NCBI RefSeq assembly: GCF_018603515.1
Contig: NZ_JACATN010000005.1
Location: forward strand, 62,001-126,000
Source: Zobellia barbeyronii
Lineage (GTDB): Bacteria; Bacteroidota; Bacteroidia; Flavobacteriales; Flavobacteriaceae
Length of the DNA stretch: 64,000 nt
Direction of reading: 5' to 3'
Shown: piece by piece, positions 26,009 to 34,488 of the stretch
Numbering within the stretch: position 1 is the first letter of the stretch
How the letters are laid out: each line of letters begins with the position of its first letter
Translations under genes and position numbers: made by a program
The notes under the pieces: generated by a model
The model's input: the letters and a program-made list of their open reading frames with translations, nothing else
What the model was told of the DNA's origin: nothing
The model's database searches: none

Positions 26009-26602
26009 CTATCTGTTTAGTTGTGGAATGTCATTAAAAAAAGAAAACTCGCTTACCTCAGGAAGGGCTATGTCTTGGTGCAGCAAATCAATCAATTTAT
26101 CATATTGATTGGCAAAATCATGTAATTGTTGGTCCTCTATTTTATGGGTTCCCATTACCGCAAAAGGAGGGAAATATTGCATGCCGCACAGATTTGCAGT
26201 TTGCTGAAAAGGACGTAAGAAATCGTTTATGGAATAGCAGTTAATTCCATTTTCGCAATACATGGCTTTAGAACCACCTGTGGTGATAACGTTCAAGCAT
26301 TTTTTGCCCTGTAAAGCTCTTCCATTTGGTCCGTAGGCCCAACCAAACTCCAACACCATATCTATCCACTGTTTCATTAAAGGTGGACAACTGTACCAAT
26401 AAAACGGATGATGAAAAATGATAATATCGTGCGCACTCATCAGCGCTTTTTCGGCATCTACATCTATATTAAAATCGGGGTAACGTTCATATAAGTCATG
26501 AAACGTAACCCCGTTTTTATCTTTAATTTTATCAACTAAAATGGCATTCGCCCTAGATTTTTCAAACTTAGGGTGAGAAAATAAAACCAATATATTTTTC
26601 AT
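26009..26602 (-). CDS. KefF/KefG-type NAD(P)H oxidoreductase
   Basis: Flavodoxin-fold quinone reductase of 197 residues. Family features: FSHPKFEKSRAN phosphate-binding loop, HPFYWYSCPPLMKQWID, and GPNGRALQGKK with the ITTGG loop binding FMN. E. coli homologues are ancillary proteins required for full KefB/KefC activity and also reduce quinones. The antiporter gene starts 2 bases downstream, so both functions are produced together. Confidence 0.9.
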   Translation of the reverse strand: MKNILVLFSHPKFEKSRANAILVDKIKDKNGVTFHDLYERYPDFNIDVDAEKALMSAHDIIIFHHPFYWYSCPPLMKQWIDMVLEFGWAYGPNGRALQGKKCLNVITTGGSKAMYCENGINCYSINDFLRPFQQTANLCGMQYFPPFAVMGTHKIEDQQLHDFANQYDKLIDLLHQDIALPEVSEFSFFNDIPQLNR

Positions 26603-26682
26603 ATTGCGAATTTAGTTGAAAGTACTCAGCAAAAATTCGATCTTATTTTCTTTTTATCAAAAACATATACTCATAACTTATT

Positions 26683-27474
26683 CTAACGTAATACGATATT
26701 GCTACTCAATGCAACCAACTCTTCAATTTTAGCATTATCATAAGCATCTGGGTGTGCTTGTGCATAATTGCCTTTATCATTATCAAAATACTTACCTGTT
26801 TCAGCTGAATCCGTCATAGCTAAATCGTACAAAATATCTACACCTTTCTCCGCTGGAGACCAATGTTGACCGTACGCTTCTTTTGCCATTTTAGTATCTA
26901 GAAGCGAACCAGGATTTACTGCTACAACAGAAATTGATGGTTCTTGTTTTGCTAAATAAAAACTCCACATCGTTAAGGCTAGCTTGCTTTGTGCATAAGC
27001 ATCATTAGCTCCTAAGCTAATACCGCCTTGTAATGCATTTAAAGAAACTGGAGATTGGGCTGCAGAACTAAGATTTACTATTCTAGGTGCATCTGCTTTT
27101 TTCAATAGCGGTAATACCGCATTTGTAAATTGATACGGCGCTAAATAATTCACTACTAAACGAACATCTACTCCATTCGTAGCAGTATCAATTTTAGCTT
27201 TAAAAATACCTGCATTGTTGACCAAAACATCAATTTTAGGCATTTTCTCGATGACTTCTTTTGCCATCATTCTTACGTCTGACAAGTTTGAGTAATCGGC
27301 TAAAAAACCTACCACATTATCATTCTTTGATTCTGCTTTGATTTCTGTTACGGTGGCATTTAACTTAGCTTCAGTTCTACCATGAACGCCAACGAAATGA
27401 CCTTCTTTCGCCAAACGAAGTGCTAATAATTTTCCTATTCCGTCAGTACTTCCTGTAATTAATATATGTTTCAT
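26683..27474 (-). CDS. SDR-family oxidoreductase
   Basis: Classical short-chain dehydrogenase/reductase of 263 residues. It has the NAD(P)-binding TGSTDGIGK (residues 7-15), NNAG, the catalytic serine strand NLSSAAQ and Y-x-x-x-K (YAQSK). A VNPG segment follows. The alcohol/ketone substrate is unknown; similarity to retinol-dehydrogenase-like SDRs is inference. It lies 116 bases after the 2OG-oxygenase gene, separated by a short tandem duplication. Confidence 0.87.
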   Translation of the reverse strand: MKHILITGSTDGIGKLLALRLAKEGHFVGVHGRTEAKLNATVTEIKAESKNDNVVGFLADYSNLSDVRMMAKEVIEKMPKIDVLVNNAGIFKAKIDTATNGVDVRLVVNYLAPYQFTNAVLPLLKKADAPRIVNLSSAAQSPVSLNALQGGISLGANDAYAQSKLALTMWSFYLAKQEPSISVVAVNPGSLLDTKMAKEAYGQHWSPAEKGVDILYDLAMTDSAETGKYFDNDKGNYAQAHPDAYDNAKIEELVALSSNIVLR

Positions 27475-27543
27475 TTTTGCTTTTTAATGTTGATGAAATA
27501 TGAGCAAAACCTTCTCTGCTATTTTCTCTAAAGTTGTATCTAT

Positions 27544-27605
27544 TTTACCTGTGGTCTTTTTAAAAAGGTGCAAATTTACCTGTGGTCTTTTTAAAAAGGT
27601 GCAAA
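27544..27605. repeat. 31-bp perfect tandem duplication
   Basis: Two identical adjacent 31-base copies (27544-27574 and 27575-27605), each containing ctttttaaaaag and ending gtgcaaa. The second copy contains the last five codons and stop of the 2OG-oxygenase gene, so the gene's end has been duplicated just beyond its stop. It is a plain duplication rather than a CRISPR or site-specific repeat. Confidence 0.95.
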
Positions 27606-28544
27606 GGTGTCTTTAGGACTGTTTGGTACACTCCAACGCTCACGAGCACTTATACTTTCTGTTGTAACAACTTTAGATGCTGAGTTATTTGCACTACCAT
27701 AGCTACTTACACTGCCTCTTGGAATTTGCATGTGGTCTCCGTACAACCAAACTACCAAATTACTGCGTTGCCCACTGGTTATTGGGTGCGTAGCGTGTGC
27801 AACATCGCCTCTGTGAATTATTGCTTTCCCTGATTCAAACGTAGTTTGCACTGTTTTTCCTGTGGTTTTATCGTAAAAATCAACTTGCGAACCTGTAAAT
27901 GCTTCATCGGGTAAGTTAATGTTGATATTCAAAGTAGCAGCAGAAGCATCCGTATGCCCATTTAAATCCTTGTCTTTATCGGGATTGTACTGAATAGAAA
28001 AACCAAATGTTTGGTTGTCATAACCATAAGTCCCCAATAACAAACGTGCAATCGGACGCATATAGCGGTCCATAATGTCGTTGTAAAATGCTTGAAAATT
28101 AGGTGCTGCAAGATATCCTTCTGAACGTGGATCAAGCATAATCCCATAACGATTCAATTGTATTCCATACGGTGCTCGTTTCGGAATTTGTGAATTTACT
28201 ACAGCTTCTAAATAATTACGGAATTCAGCTAAACGTTCAGGGTTAAAAAACTGCGCAACAAAAACACCAGGAATAATTTCTTCCCATAAATCAGCAACAG
28301 CATTCTCTTTTTCTGGATTTTCCCAAGCGTCTTTAATTGCCTTTTGCAAGCGTGGGTCCAGCAGTGTTTCATCAGGAACTAGTAAATTATCCTTGTTTTC
28401 AATTTCCCATTCTGCCCATGCATTTTCGAGTAAATTTCGGTTACTGTTCCAAAAATGAGAAACAGAGGCTTCACGATTTAGCGAGGCTTCCCGAGAAGGT
28501 AATGTAAGTGTACGAGCTTGCTCGAGTATATTTTTATTTTTCAT
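27591..28544 (-). CDS. 2-oxoglutarate/Fe(II)-dependent oxygenase
   Basis: Protein of 317 residues with a C-terminal double-stranded beta-helix oxygenase domain. The iron triad is visible as H197-x-D199 in NGHTDAS and a distal histidine, H250 in DVAHATH; R260 in SGQR fits the 2-oxoglutarate-binding arginine. The N-terminal 100 residues are helical and charged. Substrate unknown. A -7 promoter motif lies about 120 bases upstream (28664-28671). The stop codon lies in the 31-bp duplication. Confidence 0.78.
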   Translation of the reverse strand: MKNKNILEQARTLTLPSREASLNREASVSHFWNSNRNLLENAWAEWEIENKDNLLVPDETLLDPRLQKAIKDAWENPEKENAVADLWEEIIPGVFVAQFFNPERLAEFRNYLEAVVNSQIPKRAPYGIQLNRYGIMLDPRSEGYLAAPNFQAFYNDIMDRYMRPIARLLLGTYGYDNQTFGFSIQYNPDKDKDLNGHTDASAATLNININLPDEAFTGSQVDFYDKTTGKTVQTTFESGKAIIHRGDVAHATHPITSGQRSNLVVWLYGDHMQIPRGSVSSYGSANNSASKVVTTESISARERWSVPNSPKDTFAPF

Positions 28545-28663
28545 TGTATTTATTTTTTTGCCAAAATCTACCTCAATAAGATATTTTGGTTTACTAAACC
28601 TAGTTGTTTGTTTTTCTATTATTTGATCGGCTTATGTAAAATTTAAGGACAATTAATCTGGTA

Positions 28664-28671
28664 CAAAGGTA
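28664..28671 (-). promoter_or_regulatory. Bacteroidota -7 promoter motif
   Basis: Minus-strand TACCTTTG, a perfect match to TAnnTTTG, upstream of the 2OG-oxygenase gene. No convincing TTG at -33 spacing was seen. Confidence 0.5.
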
Positions 28672-28745
28672 GTCTTAGACAGTAGTAATTTTTTGGTAGT
28701 AAAAATGGTTGTTTAGGTATATTTCAAGGTTTTGTTTCATTAAAA

Positions 28746-29096
28746 TTATTTAACAAATCCGCCGTAACGACTCATAATGCTAGTTGCACCAGCTACTGCG
28801 CTTTTTAATTCTGGAGTTACATTACCATAAACATTAAAAGTATCCATTGTTGCACCTTCTAAAAACAAAGCTGCAAACTGAGACCATACATTTAAATGTG
28901 CCAAAGCAGCATCGGAGTCTTGGTATCGTTCATAAATATGGATGCTTTCTTGATCTTCTGCAACATACCACTCGTGATTAAGCGAACCTTCTTCATTAAA
29001 AGTAGCTGTAGTTATTTTTTTCATGGCTTCATTGTATTTGGCTTTGTTAATTATTTTGCCATCTACCGTCCAAGCTATGTTCTTATTGAGTTTCAT
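28746..29096 (-). CDS. ABM-type (antibiotic biosynthesis monooxygenase-like) protein
   Basis: Small ferredoxin-like-fold protein of 116 residues. The pattern NHEWYVAEDQESIHIYERYQD followed by AALAHLN-like helix (SDAALAHLNVWSQF) is typical of the ABM family of dimeric alpha/beta-barrel proteins, which include quinol monooxygenases. No cofactor site is expected. It lies 60 bases after the SnoaL-like gene but beyond a terminator. Confidence 0.7.
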   Translation of the reverse strand: MKLNKNIAWTVDGKIINKAKYNEAMKKITTATFNEEGSLNHEWYVAEDQESIHIYERYQDSDAALAHLNVWSQFAALFLEGATMDTFNVYGNVTPELKSAVAGATSIMSRYGGFVK

Positions 29097-29117
29097 ACAG
29101 CGATATTAAATTAAAAA

Positions 29118-29143
29118 GAATGCCTCCTATACAAGAGGCATTC
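29118..29143 (-). terminator. Hairpin terminator after SnoaL-like gene
   Basis: Nine-base inverted repeat gaatgcctc / gaggcattc with an 8-base loop. On the minus strand the outgoing arm is followed by TTTTTAATTT. It lies 13 bases after the SnoaL-like stop and before the ABM gene. Confidence 0.7.
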
Positions 29144-29156
29144 ATTCTAGATTTTA

Positions 29157-29558
29157 TTAATCTACAAATATGGATTTTACGTGTAGCGTATCCATATATT
29201 CTTTTATATACACGATTTTACCTTCAGAAAACTGAAACAAAAAGTGGTATGGATTGTTGTAAATTCTACCGTTAGTTAATTCTCCGTAAGAAATAAACTC
29301 TGCCGCTACCCTATCGCCTTCGGCTGTCCAGCCTACTGGAGTTAATTCTAATCCTTTTGGTATGGCAGTTTTCACCATTTTTATAAGGTCTGCTATTCCA
29401 TTTTTATCCATTTTACCAGAAACAGGAGGATCTCCTTTAATTCCCATAGATTGCCAAATAACATCTTCACCTAAATAAGTAAGTGCATTTGTTGCATCGC
29501 CAGCTGAAAAACGTTCAAAAAAGTTAAGAACCGTTTGTTTATTTTGTTGTGTGCTCAT
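29157..29558 (-). CDS. SnoaL-like / NTF2-fold protein
   Basis: Protein of 133 residues with the cone-shaped NTF2/SnoaL fold pattern: VLNFFERFSAGDATNALTYLGEDVIWQ at the start and NPYHFLFQFSEGKIVYIKEYMDT at the end. Relatives include ketosteroid isomerase, SnoaL cyclases and many proteins without known activity. It starts 20 bases after the crotonase stop and probably shares its transcript. Confidence 0.78.
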   Translation of the reverse strand: MSTQQNKQTVLNFFERFSAGDATNALTYLGEDVIWQSMGIKGDPPVSGKMDKNGIADLIKMVKTAIPKGLELTPVGWTAEGDRVAAEFISYGELTNGRIYNNPYHFLFQFSEGKIVYIKEYMDTLHVKSIFVD

Positions 29559-29578
29559 AATTCTAATTCTTAAAATTT

Positions 29579-30424
29579 TTAGTTAACGCCTTGTAATCCC
29601 ATTAATAGTGTTTCAAAATTTCTTTGATTCTCTATATCATTCTGAAAACCAGTATCATCTGCTAACGTAAAACGCTTAATTGCGGGAGATTTGCTTGTTG
29701 CTTGGTACAACCAATATGCCTCTTCTTTTAAAGCTTCTTCAATTGGTAAATCTATAGACGCATAAATTGTACGTTTAGCAGCTTCAATAGCATCTGAGTT
29801 AAACTGCGACATTCTATTGACTAAATCTTCAACAAAAGCACCAATTTTATCCGCATCTAAAGCTCTATTTATTAGTCCGTATGCCTCTGCCTGATCTGCA
29901 TCAAAATCTTTTGCAGATAAAATAACTTCCAAAGCTCTACCTAAACCAATTTGACGCGCCATACGAGAAGAGCCACCGCCACAAGGTAAAATTCCCATAC
30001 CCACTTCCATTTGCATAAATACTGCCTTACCACGTGCTGCAAAACGCATATCTGTTGCCAAAGCAAACTCGTGTCCGCCTCCTCTTGCATACCCTTCTAT
30101 TTTAGAAACTGTTATTTGTGGTAATTTGCTAATACGTTGCAACACTTTTTGTAAGTCTAACAACGCTATATCTTCTCTAGCAACTGCTTTTGTAGACATC
30201 TCTTTTAAGAAGTTGGTGTCTGCATGTGCTATAAAAATTTCTGGATGGGCAGATTGAAAAACTACTACCTTAATGGTACGGTCATTCTCTAAATCTTCAG
30301 CTAGAATATTTAGCTCGTTGATCATTGGAATGTCCTGAATATTTACTGGTGGATTATCAAAAGTCACCCAGGCTTGTCCTTCTTTTTCTTCTACTCTAAA
30401 TGTTTTAAATACCTTGTTTTTCAT
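29579..30424 (-). CDS. Enoyl-CoA hydratase/isomerase (crotonase) family protein
   Basis: Protein of 281 residues with the crotonase fold: oxyanion-hole segments in HADTNFL and KIEGYARGGGHEFALATDMRFAA, and QMEVGMGILPCGGGSSRMARQIG. The acid/base residue of hydratases is suggested by the E in MEVGMG, but activity on a CoA ester is not proven. A perfect TAnnTTTG motif (30471-30478) lies 47 bases before the ATG. Confidence 0.85.
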   Translation of the reverse strand: MKNKVFKTFRVEEKEGQAWVTFDNPPVNIQDIPMINELNILAEDLENDRTIKVVVFQSAHPEIFIAHADTNFLKEMSTKAVAREDIALLDLQKVLQRISKLPQITVSKIEGYARGGGHEFALATDMRFAARGKAVFMQMEVGMGILPCGGGSSRMARQIGLGRALEVILSAKDFDADQAEAYGLINRALDADKIGAFVEDLVNRMSQFNSDAIEAAKRTIYASIDLPIEEALKEEAYWLYQATSKSPAIKRFTLADDTGFQNDIENQRNFETLLMGLQGVN

Positions 30425-30470
30425 GTCTAGTTATTTATAAATTTGTATCTGTTGTGTTTTAATTACAGTA

Positions 30471-30478
30471 CAAATTTA
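30471..30478 (-). promoter_or_regulatory. Bacteroidota -7 promoter motif
   Basis: Minus-strand TAAATTTG, a perfect TAnnTTTG, 47 bases upstream of the crotonase ATG and just after the AraC gene. It suggests the crotonase/SnoaL pair has its own promoter that the AraC protein could control. Confidence 0.5.
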
Positions 30479-30550
30479 CTTTAGACACCTACCTTTAAAT
30501 TGGTACAAAACAATGTGTTATAGGTAAAAAATAAGGTTACTTGTATTTTT

Positions 30551-31414
30551 TTAGGACAAACTGGCTTTGTAGGCGCCAATAGTTACCCCTTTATAGGTTT
30601 GAAAGGTTTTGTTAAGGTGGCTAGAATCTGTAAAGCCCAATTCCATTGCTATTTCAGAAAACTGCAAATCGGTATATTTTAGCCTAGTTTCTACTAGCTT
30701 TAATTTGTAGTTAAGTATGTATTTTTTTAAGGATACATCCGTATGTTTTTTAAAGTACTCGCTAATGTAATTGTCTGCCATATGAAACTCATCTGCTAAA
30801 CTTTTAGTAGATAGCACATCTGAGTTATAAATGTTAGTATGTATATAATTTATGATTTGCTGAATTTTTGAAGACTCCACTACTTTGGTAGTCATATCTG
30901 CATTTAAAAACTGAATGTTTCTAGCAATAAGATGAAGAATTACGGAAAGTGAATTTTGAATGATAAAAATATCAAAAGATTGCTTTTTTTCATTCTCTGT
31001 AGCTACCATATTTATCAAAGAAGTTAAATGCGATTTATCAGAATTGTTCTCAAATTGCATTTCACGTAGCTGATGACTTTCACTATTTAAAACACCTTCA
31101 ATCTTACGGAACCAATCGTTCACCGGAAGATTAGCATTTTGTGAAACATCACCTCTAAAAAAACTTTTTAAGAATTTAATAGTTGTAACGGTACTAGCAG
31201 TATCGGCTTCAACAATGTAAATATCATCGGGTACAAATACAAAAATGCTATTGGGAGTATAGCTTACTATTTTACCATTAATACGTATTACGCCACTTCC
31301 TTTTTCAAAATATAAAATCTCAAAAAAACGGATGGTAGTGTATTTACAAAACGTAAAATACGATTGATCTTTGTACTGCTCAATTACAATATTCTCTATT
31401 ATAGTCCTTGCCAT
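30551..31414 (-). CDS. AraC-family transcriptional regulator
   Basis: Protein of 287 residues: N-terminal cupin-like sensory domain (about 10-110), a helical linker, and a C-terminal double HTH (about 190-285) with EIAMELGFTDSSHLNKTFQTYKG, the second-helix signature. It is clearly paralogous to the regulator at 41063-41959, both in the DNA-binding domain and in the linker. It probably regulates the adjoining crotonase/SnoaL transcript or the surrounding oxidoreductases. Confidence 0.92.
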   Translation of the reverse strand: MARTIIENIVIEQYKDQSYFTFCKYTTIRFFEILYFEKGSGVIRINGKIVSYTPNSIFVFVPDDIYIVEADTASTVTTIKFLKSFFRGDVSQNANLPVNDWFRKIEGVLNSESHQLREMQFENNSDKSHLTSLINMVATENEKKQSFDIFIIQNSLSVILHLIARNIQFLNADMTTKVVESSKIQQIINYIHTNIYNSDVLSTKSLADEFHMADNYISEYFKKHTDVSLKKYILNYKLKLVETRLKYTDLQFSEIAMELGFTDSSHLNKTFQTYKGVTIGAYKASLS

Positions 31415-31543
31415 AATTGTTTTTTACAATGTATTGATATCCCCATTTGTTTAGTTTTAACTATCACTATTTAGGTATACCTATAATTCTAATAGCGTTA
31501 GAAAAACCAAAAAACAATCTAATTTCAAGAAAATAAGACTCAA

Positions 31544-33175
31544 TTAATCTTCTGGTGGATGACCATGAATTTGTTCAAAAACGGTATCAAAATTTTCTCG
31601 AAGATAGGCATTAAGCTTTTTTTGATAATCCAGTTTTAGCCAGTTAATAAAATTATAGGTGCTTTTACTTATACACTTGCCATATACTTGTATTCTATTA
31701 TCAATGTCATCTTTAAGTAATTTTGCCAACGCAAGGGCATCATACACATCTTCACTATTTTCTACACAGATATAGGCATGTTGTTCAATTGATTTTTCCA
31801 ATACAACTTTAGAGGATTCACCTGAAAAGGTGGTGTCTTTGTATAAAGCAGTAATATCCAAATAAGTGTCCTTGGATTTTGAAAACTCCGACCGAATGTC
31901 ATCAGCCAACTCATGTTTAAAGGTACTTTCTATATCTTCATCGTCCTTAATACGGTCTATGTAGAAATTAGGAGATTTAAAAATGGCTTCCCAGTTTAAA
32001 TCGGCTCCCCAAGGACCAAAACGATAGATATTATTTCCAAGATCTATAACGGTAAATTTAGATTTGTTGTTCAACACCCTAGAACCCCTACCAATCATTT
32101 GGTAGTACAAGGTCAATGACTTTGTGGCCCTGTTTAGAATAATGGTATCTATAGTAGGTTCATCAAAACCAGTTGTTAGAATACTTACAGATGTTAGTAT
32201 CGCGTCCGGAGTTTCATGAAACCACTTTAAAATTTGTTTTCGTTGTTTCTTGGTAGCGGTATTGTCCAAATGCATAATTGGCAACCCTGCACTGTTAAAG
32301 GTATGGTATACCTGAATTGAGGTTTCTATACCATTATTGAATATCAATGTTTTCTTTCCTTTAGAATGTAGTGTATAAGCTTCCAGTAATTTATTTAACA
32401 TAGACGGACTCGTATACAAGTCCGAAGAAGATTTAACTGTATAATCTCCATTGGAACCTATTTCCAAAGAAGTCAGTCCCATATCATACTGGTACGTTTC
32501 GGCTCTAGCCAGAAAGTCGTTTTCAATTAAATTCTCTATAGATTCACCAGGAATCAATTCATCATAGTTGCTATTCATTGGCAGCTCCTTATTGGAACTT
32601 AATGGTGTAGCCGTAACCCCAAGAATAAAGGAGTTTTCGAAAAATTTGAAAATTTTTGTAAAGGAATTATAATGGGCCTCATCTACAATAACCAGACCAA
32701 CGTCCGAGATATCCAAAATACCATCGTTAAGCCTATTATTTAATGTTTCTACCATGGCCACATAACAATTGTAGCGTTCATGATCATCTAAATTAGCTTT
32801 ACTGTTGACTACTTTATTGACGACTCCAAAACTAGTGAGCATTTTAGATGTCTGATTACAAAGCTCTACACGGTGTGTCATTACCAAAACCTTTTTTGAG
32901 TGGTTTTTGAGGTATTGACGGACCATTTCTGAGAAAATTACGGTCTTTCCACCACCAGTAGGTAATTGATATAACAGATGGTAATCATCTCTTTCATTAT
33001 CGAACTTTTCAAATATTTGATTAATAGCACCTTGCTGGTAGCTATAAAGTTCTTTGTCCGTCTTCTTTTCCTGAATTTCAAATAGGGGCTCTTGCATGAT
33101 ATCTTTTTCTGGTGCCTGCAAAGGTAAAACCTTCAATATGTAATTACTAATATATTGACAGGCTTTCCGGAACAA
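31544..33175 (-). CDS. DEAD/DEAH-box superfamily II helicase, N-terminus uncertain
   Basis: Helicase of 543 residues from TTG 33175, or 517 from ATG 33097. It has Q-motif-like YSYQQGAI, Walker A LPTGGGKT, DEAH Walker B, GVTATP motif III and QMIGRGSR motif VI. The 180 C-terminal residues have no domain I recognise. The frame remains open upstream of 33175 and encodes DEHLIIDIIYKNGDELF, which looks coding but has no ATG, GTG or TTG and runs into the racemase pseudogene; the 5' end may be rearranged. It resembles type III restriction-like or DNA-repair helicases without a nuclease. Confidence 0.82.
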   Translation of the reverse strand: MFRKACQYISNYILKVLPLQAPEKDIMQEPLFEIQEKKTDKELYSYQQGAINQIFEKFDNERDDYHLLYQLPTGGGKTVIFSEMVRQYLKNHSKKVLVMTHRVELCNQTSKMLTSFGVVNKVVNSKANLDDHERYNCYVAMVETLNNRLNDGILDISDVGLVIVDEAHYNSFTKIFKFFENSFILGVTATPLSSNKELPMNSNYDELIPGESIENLIENDFLARAETYQYDMGLTSLEIGSNGDYTVKSSSDLYTSPSMLNKLLEAYTLHSKGKKTLIFNNGIETSIQVYHTFNSAGLPIMHLDNTATKKQRKQILKWFHETPDAILTSVSILTTGFDEPTIDTIILNRATKSLTLYYQMIGRGSRVLNNKSKFTVIDLGNNIYRFGPWGADLNWEAIFKSPNFYIDRIKDDEDIESTFKHELADDIRSEFSKSKDTYLDITALYKDTTFSGESSKVVLEKSIEQHAYICVENSEDVYDALALAKLLKDDIDNRIQVYGKCISKSTYNFINWLKLDYQKKLNAYLRENFDTVFEQIHGHPPED

Positions 33176-33207
33176 CTCATCGCCGTTTTTATAAATGATA
33201 TCGATTA

Positions 33208-33685
33208 TTAGATGTTCATCGTAACAATACTACAAACACCCGATGCAAAATCAGACGTCTGACCAGCATCACCAAAATTCGAAACATTAAACGGAATATC
33301 TTCTGATGGTTGAATGACCTCAATATTATATTTGGCAATTACTTCGTAGTATACTTTCTCTAAAATAGTTCCTGTTGTACCCAATACTCATACTCTGGTA
33401 ATTTCCGGATGCTTTTCAGAAATGTACACTCCTACTTCTTCAATAAGGTTAACCAAAACACAGGGGTCAGGCATGCTTTTTTCAATTAAGCTCAAAATAG
33501 ATTTTCCATCAGCTGTGTTACGGGGTATACCAATAATACTAAAACCACTGGCGATTAAGGAAGCTATAATTTCTAATTCAACCTTCTTTTAGCATTGAAT
33601 AGAGTCGGTTTTTTAGCTCACAAAAAGAAACCCTTTGCTCAATACCATATGGGTCAATAGTTGAATTGATGTAGTCAAAAAACTT
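33208..33685 (-). pseudogene. Aspartate/glutamate racemase family pseudogene
   Basis: No intact frame, but translating the minus strand gives fragments of a racemase: DYINSTIDPYGIEQR and LKNRLYSMLKEG, a frameshift near 33590, then ELEIIASLIASGFSIIGIPRNTADGKS, HPEITRV, an in-frame TGA near 33389, and VLGTTGTILEKVYYEVIAKYNIEVIQ. The catalytic cysteine of the CNTAH motif is changed to arginine (PRNTAD), and the N-terminal MxxxGxxGGMG part is absent. These are independent lesions, so the gene is dead. It directly abuts the helicase gene. Confidence 0.85.
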
Positions 33686-33728
33686 TTAAAGCTACTGCTA
33701 TCTTAACATTGAATTAAAAATTAACACT

Positions 33729-34469
33729 ATGAAATTAGAAGATAAAGTACTCATAATAACTGGTGCATCTAGCGGTATAGGTAGAGCAACAGCAATCAAA
33801 TTAGCCGAAAACGGAGCAAAAGTAGTTTTAATGGCTAGAAGTGAAGACGAACTTAATGACCTTAAATCTGACATTAATAAAAAAGGTGGAGAAGCTTTAG
33901 TGGTGACAGGCGATGTAACTAAAAAAAGTGATTTCGAAAAAGTAGTGTCAAAAACAAAACGTGAATTCGGTAAAATAACCGGTTTGGTAAATAATGCCGG
34001 ATTAATGCCTTTATCATTTGTTGAAAATCTGAAAACCGATGAGTGGGATAAAATGGTAGATGTTAATATAAAAGGTGTATTAAATGGTGTGGCTGCAGTC
34101 TTACCTGAATTAATAGAAAATAAAGGTGGTAACATTATCAATGTTTCTTCTATGGCTGCACATCGATACTATCCTGGTGGTGCAGTGTATTGCGCTACAA
34201 AATCGGCAGTGAAAATGTTTTCTGAGGGGCTACGTCAAGAATTAGCACCTAAATATGGAATCAACATTACCTCAATAGAACCAGGTAACGTAAGTACCAA
34301 TCTTCTGAGCACAATTACTGACGAGGATGTCAAAGAAAAGATGAAAGAAATGCCGCAAGTTGAACCGCTCAAAGCTGAAGATATTGCTAACGCCATTTAC
34401 TATGCCATATCACAACCAGACAGAGTCAACATCAACGATGTCTATATTTTGCCAAGTGAACAACAGTAA
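33729..34469 (+). CDS. SDR-family oxidoreductase (YdfG-like)
   Basis: Classical SDR of 246 residues: TGASSGIG at residues 11-18, DVTKKS, NNAG, INVSSMAA with the catalytic serine, and Y-x-x-x-K in YCATK; the EPG segment follows. Similar proteins reduce 3-hydroxy acids or small aldehydes, though the substrate here is unknown. It is the first gene of a two-gene plus-strand unit with the truncated aldehyde dehydrogenase, 19 bases downstream. Confidence 0.88.
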   Translation: MKLEDKVLIITGASSGIGRATAIKLAENGAKVVLMARSEDELNDLKSDINKKGGEALVVTGDVTKKSDFEKVVSKTKREFGKITGLVNNAGLMPLSFVENLKTDEWDKMVDVNIKGVLNGVAAVLPELIENKGGNIINVSSMAAHRYYPGGAVYCATKSAVKMFSEGLRQELAPKYGINITSIEPGNVSTNLLSTITDEDVKEKMKEMPQVEPLKAEDIANAIYYAISQPDRVNINDVYILPSEQQ

Positions 34470-34488
34470 TAAGAACTATAAAAAAGCT

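Noticed and set aside
27551-27574. ctttttaaaaag palindrome as a terminator
   Set aside because: The palindrome is A/T only with no loop; a weak stem, more likely part of the duplication than a terminator.
27544-27605. CRISPR array or attachment site
   Set aside because: Only two directly adjacent copies, no spacer, no cas genes, no integrase.
33698-34141. 147-codon minus-strand frame
   Set aside because: Antisense to the SDR gene at 33729; no homology pattern and strand bias against it.
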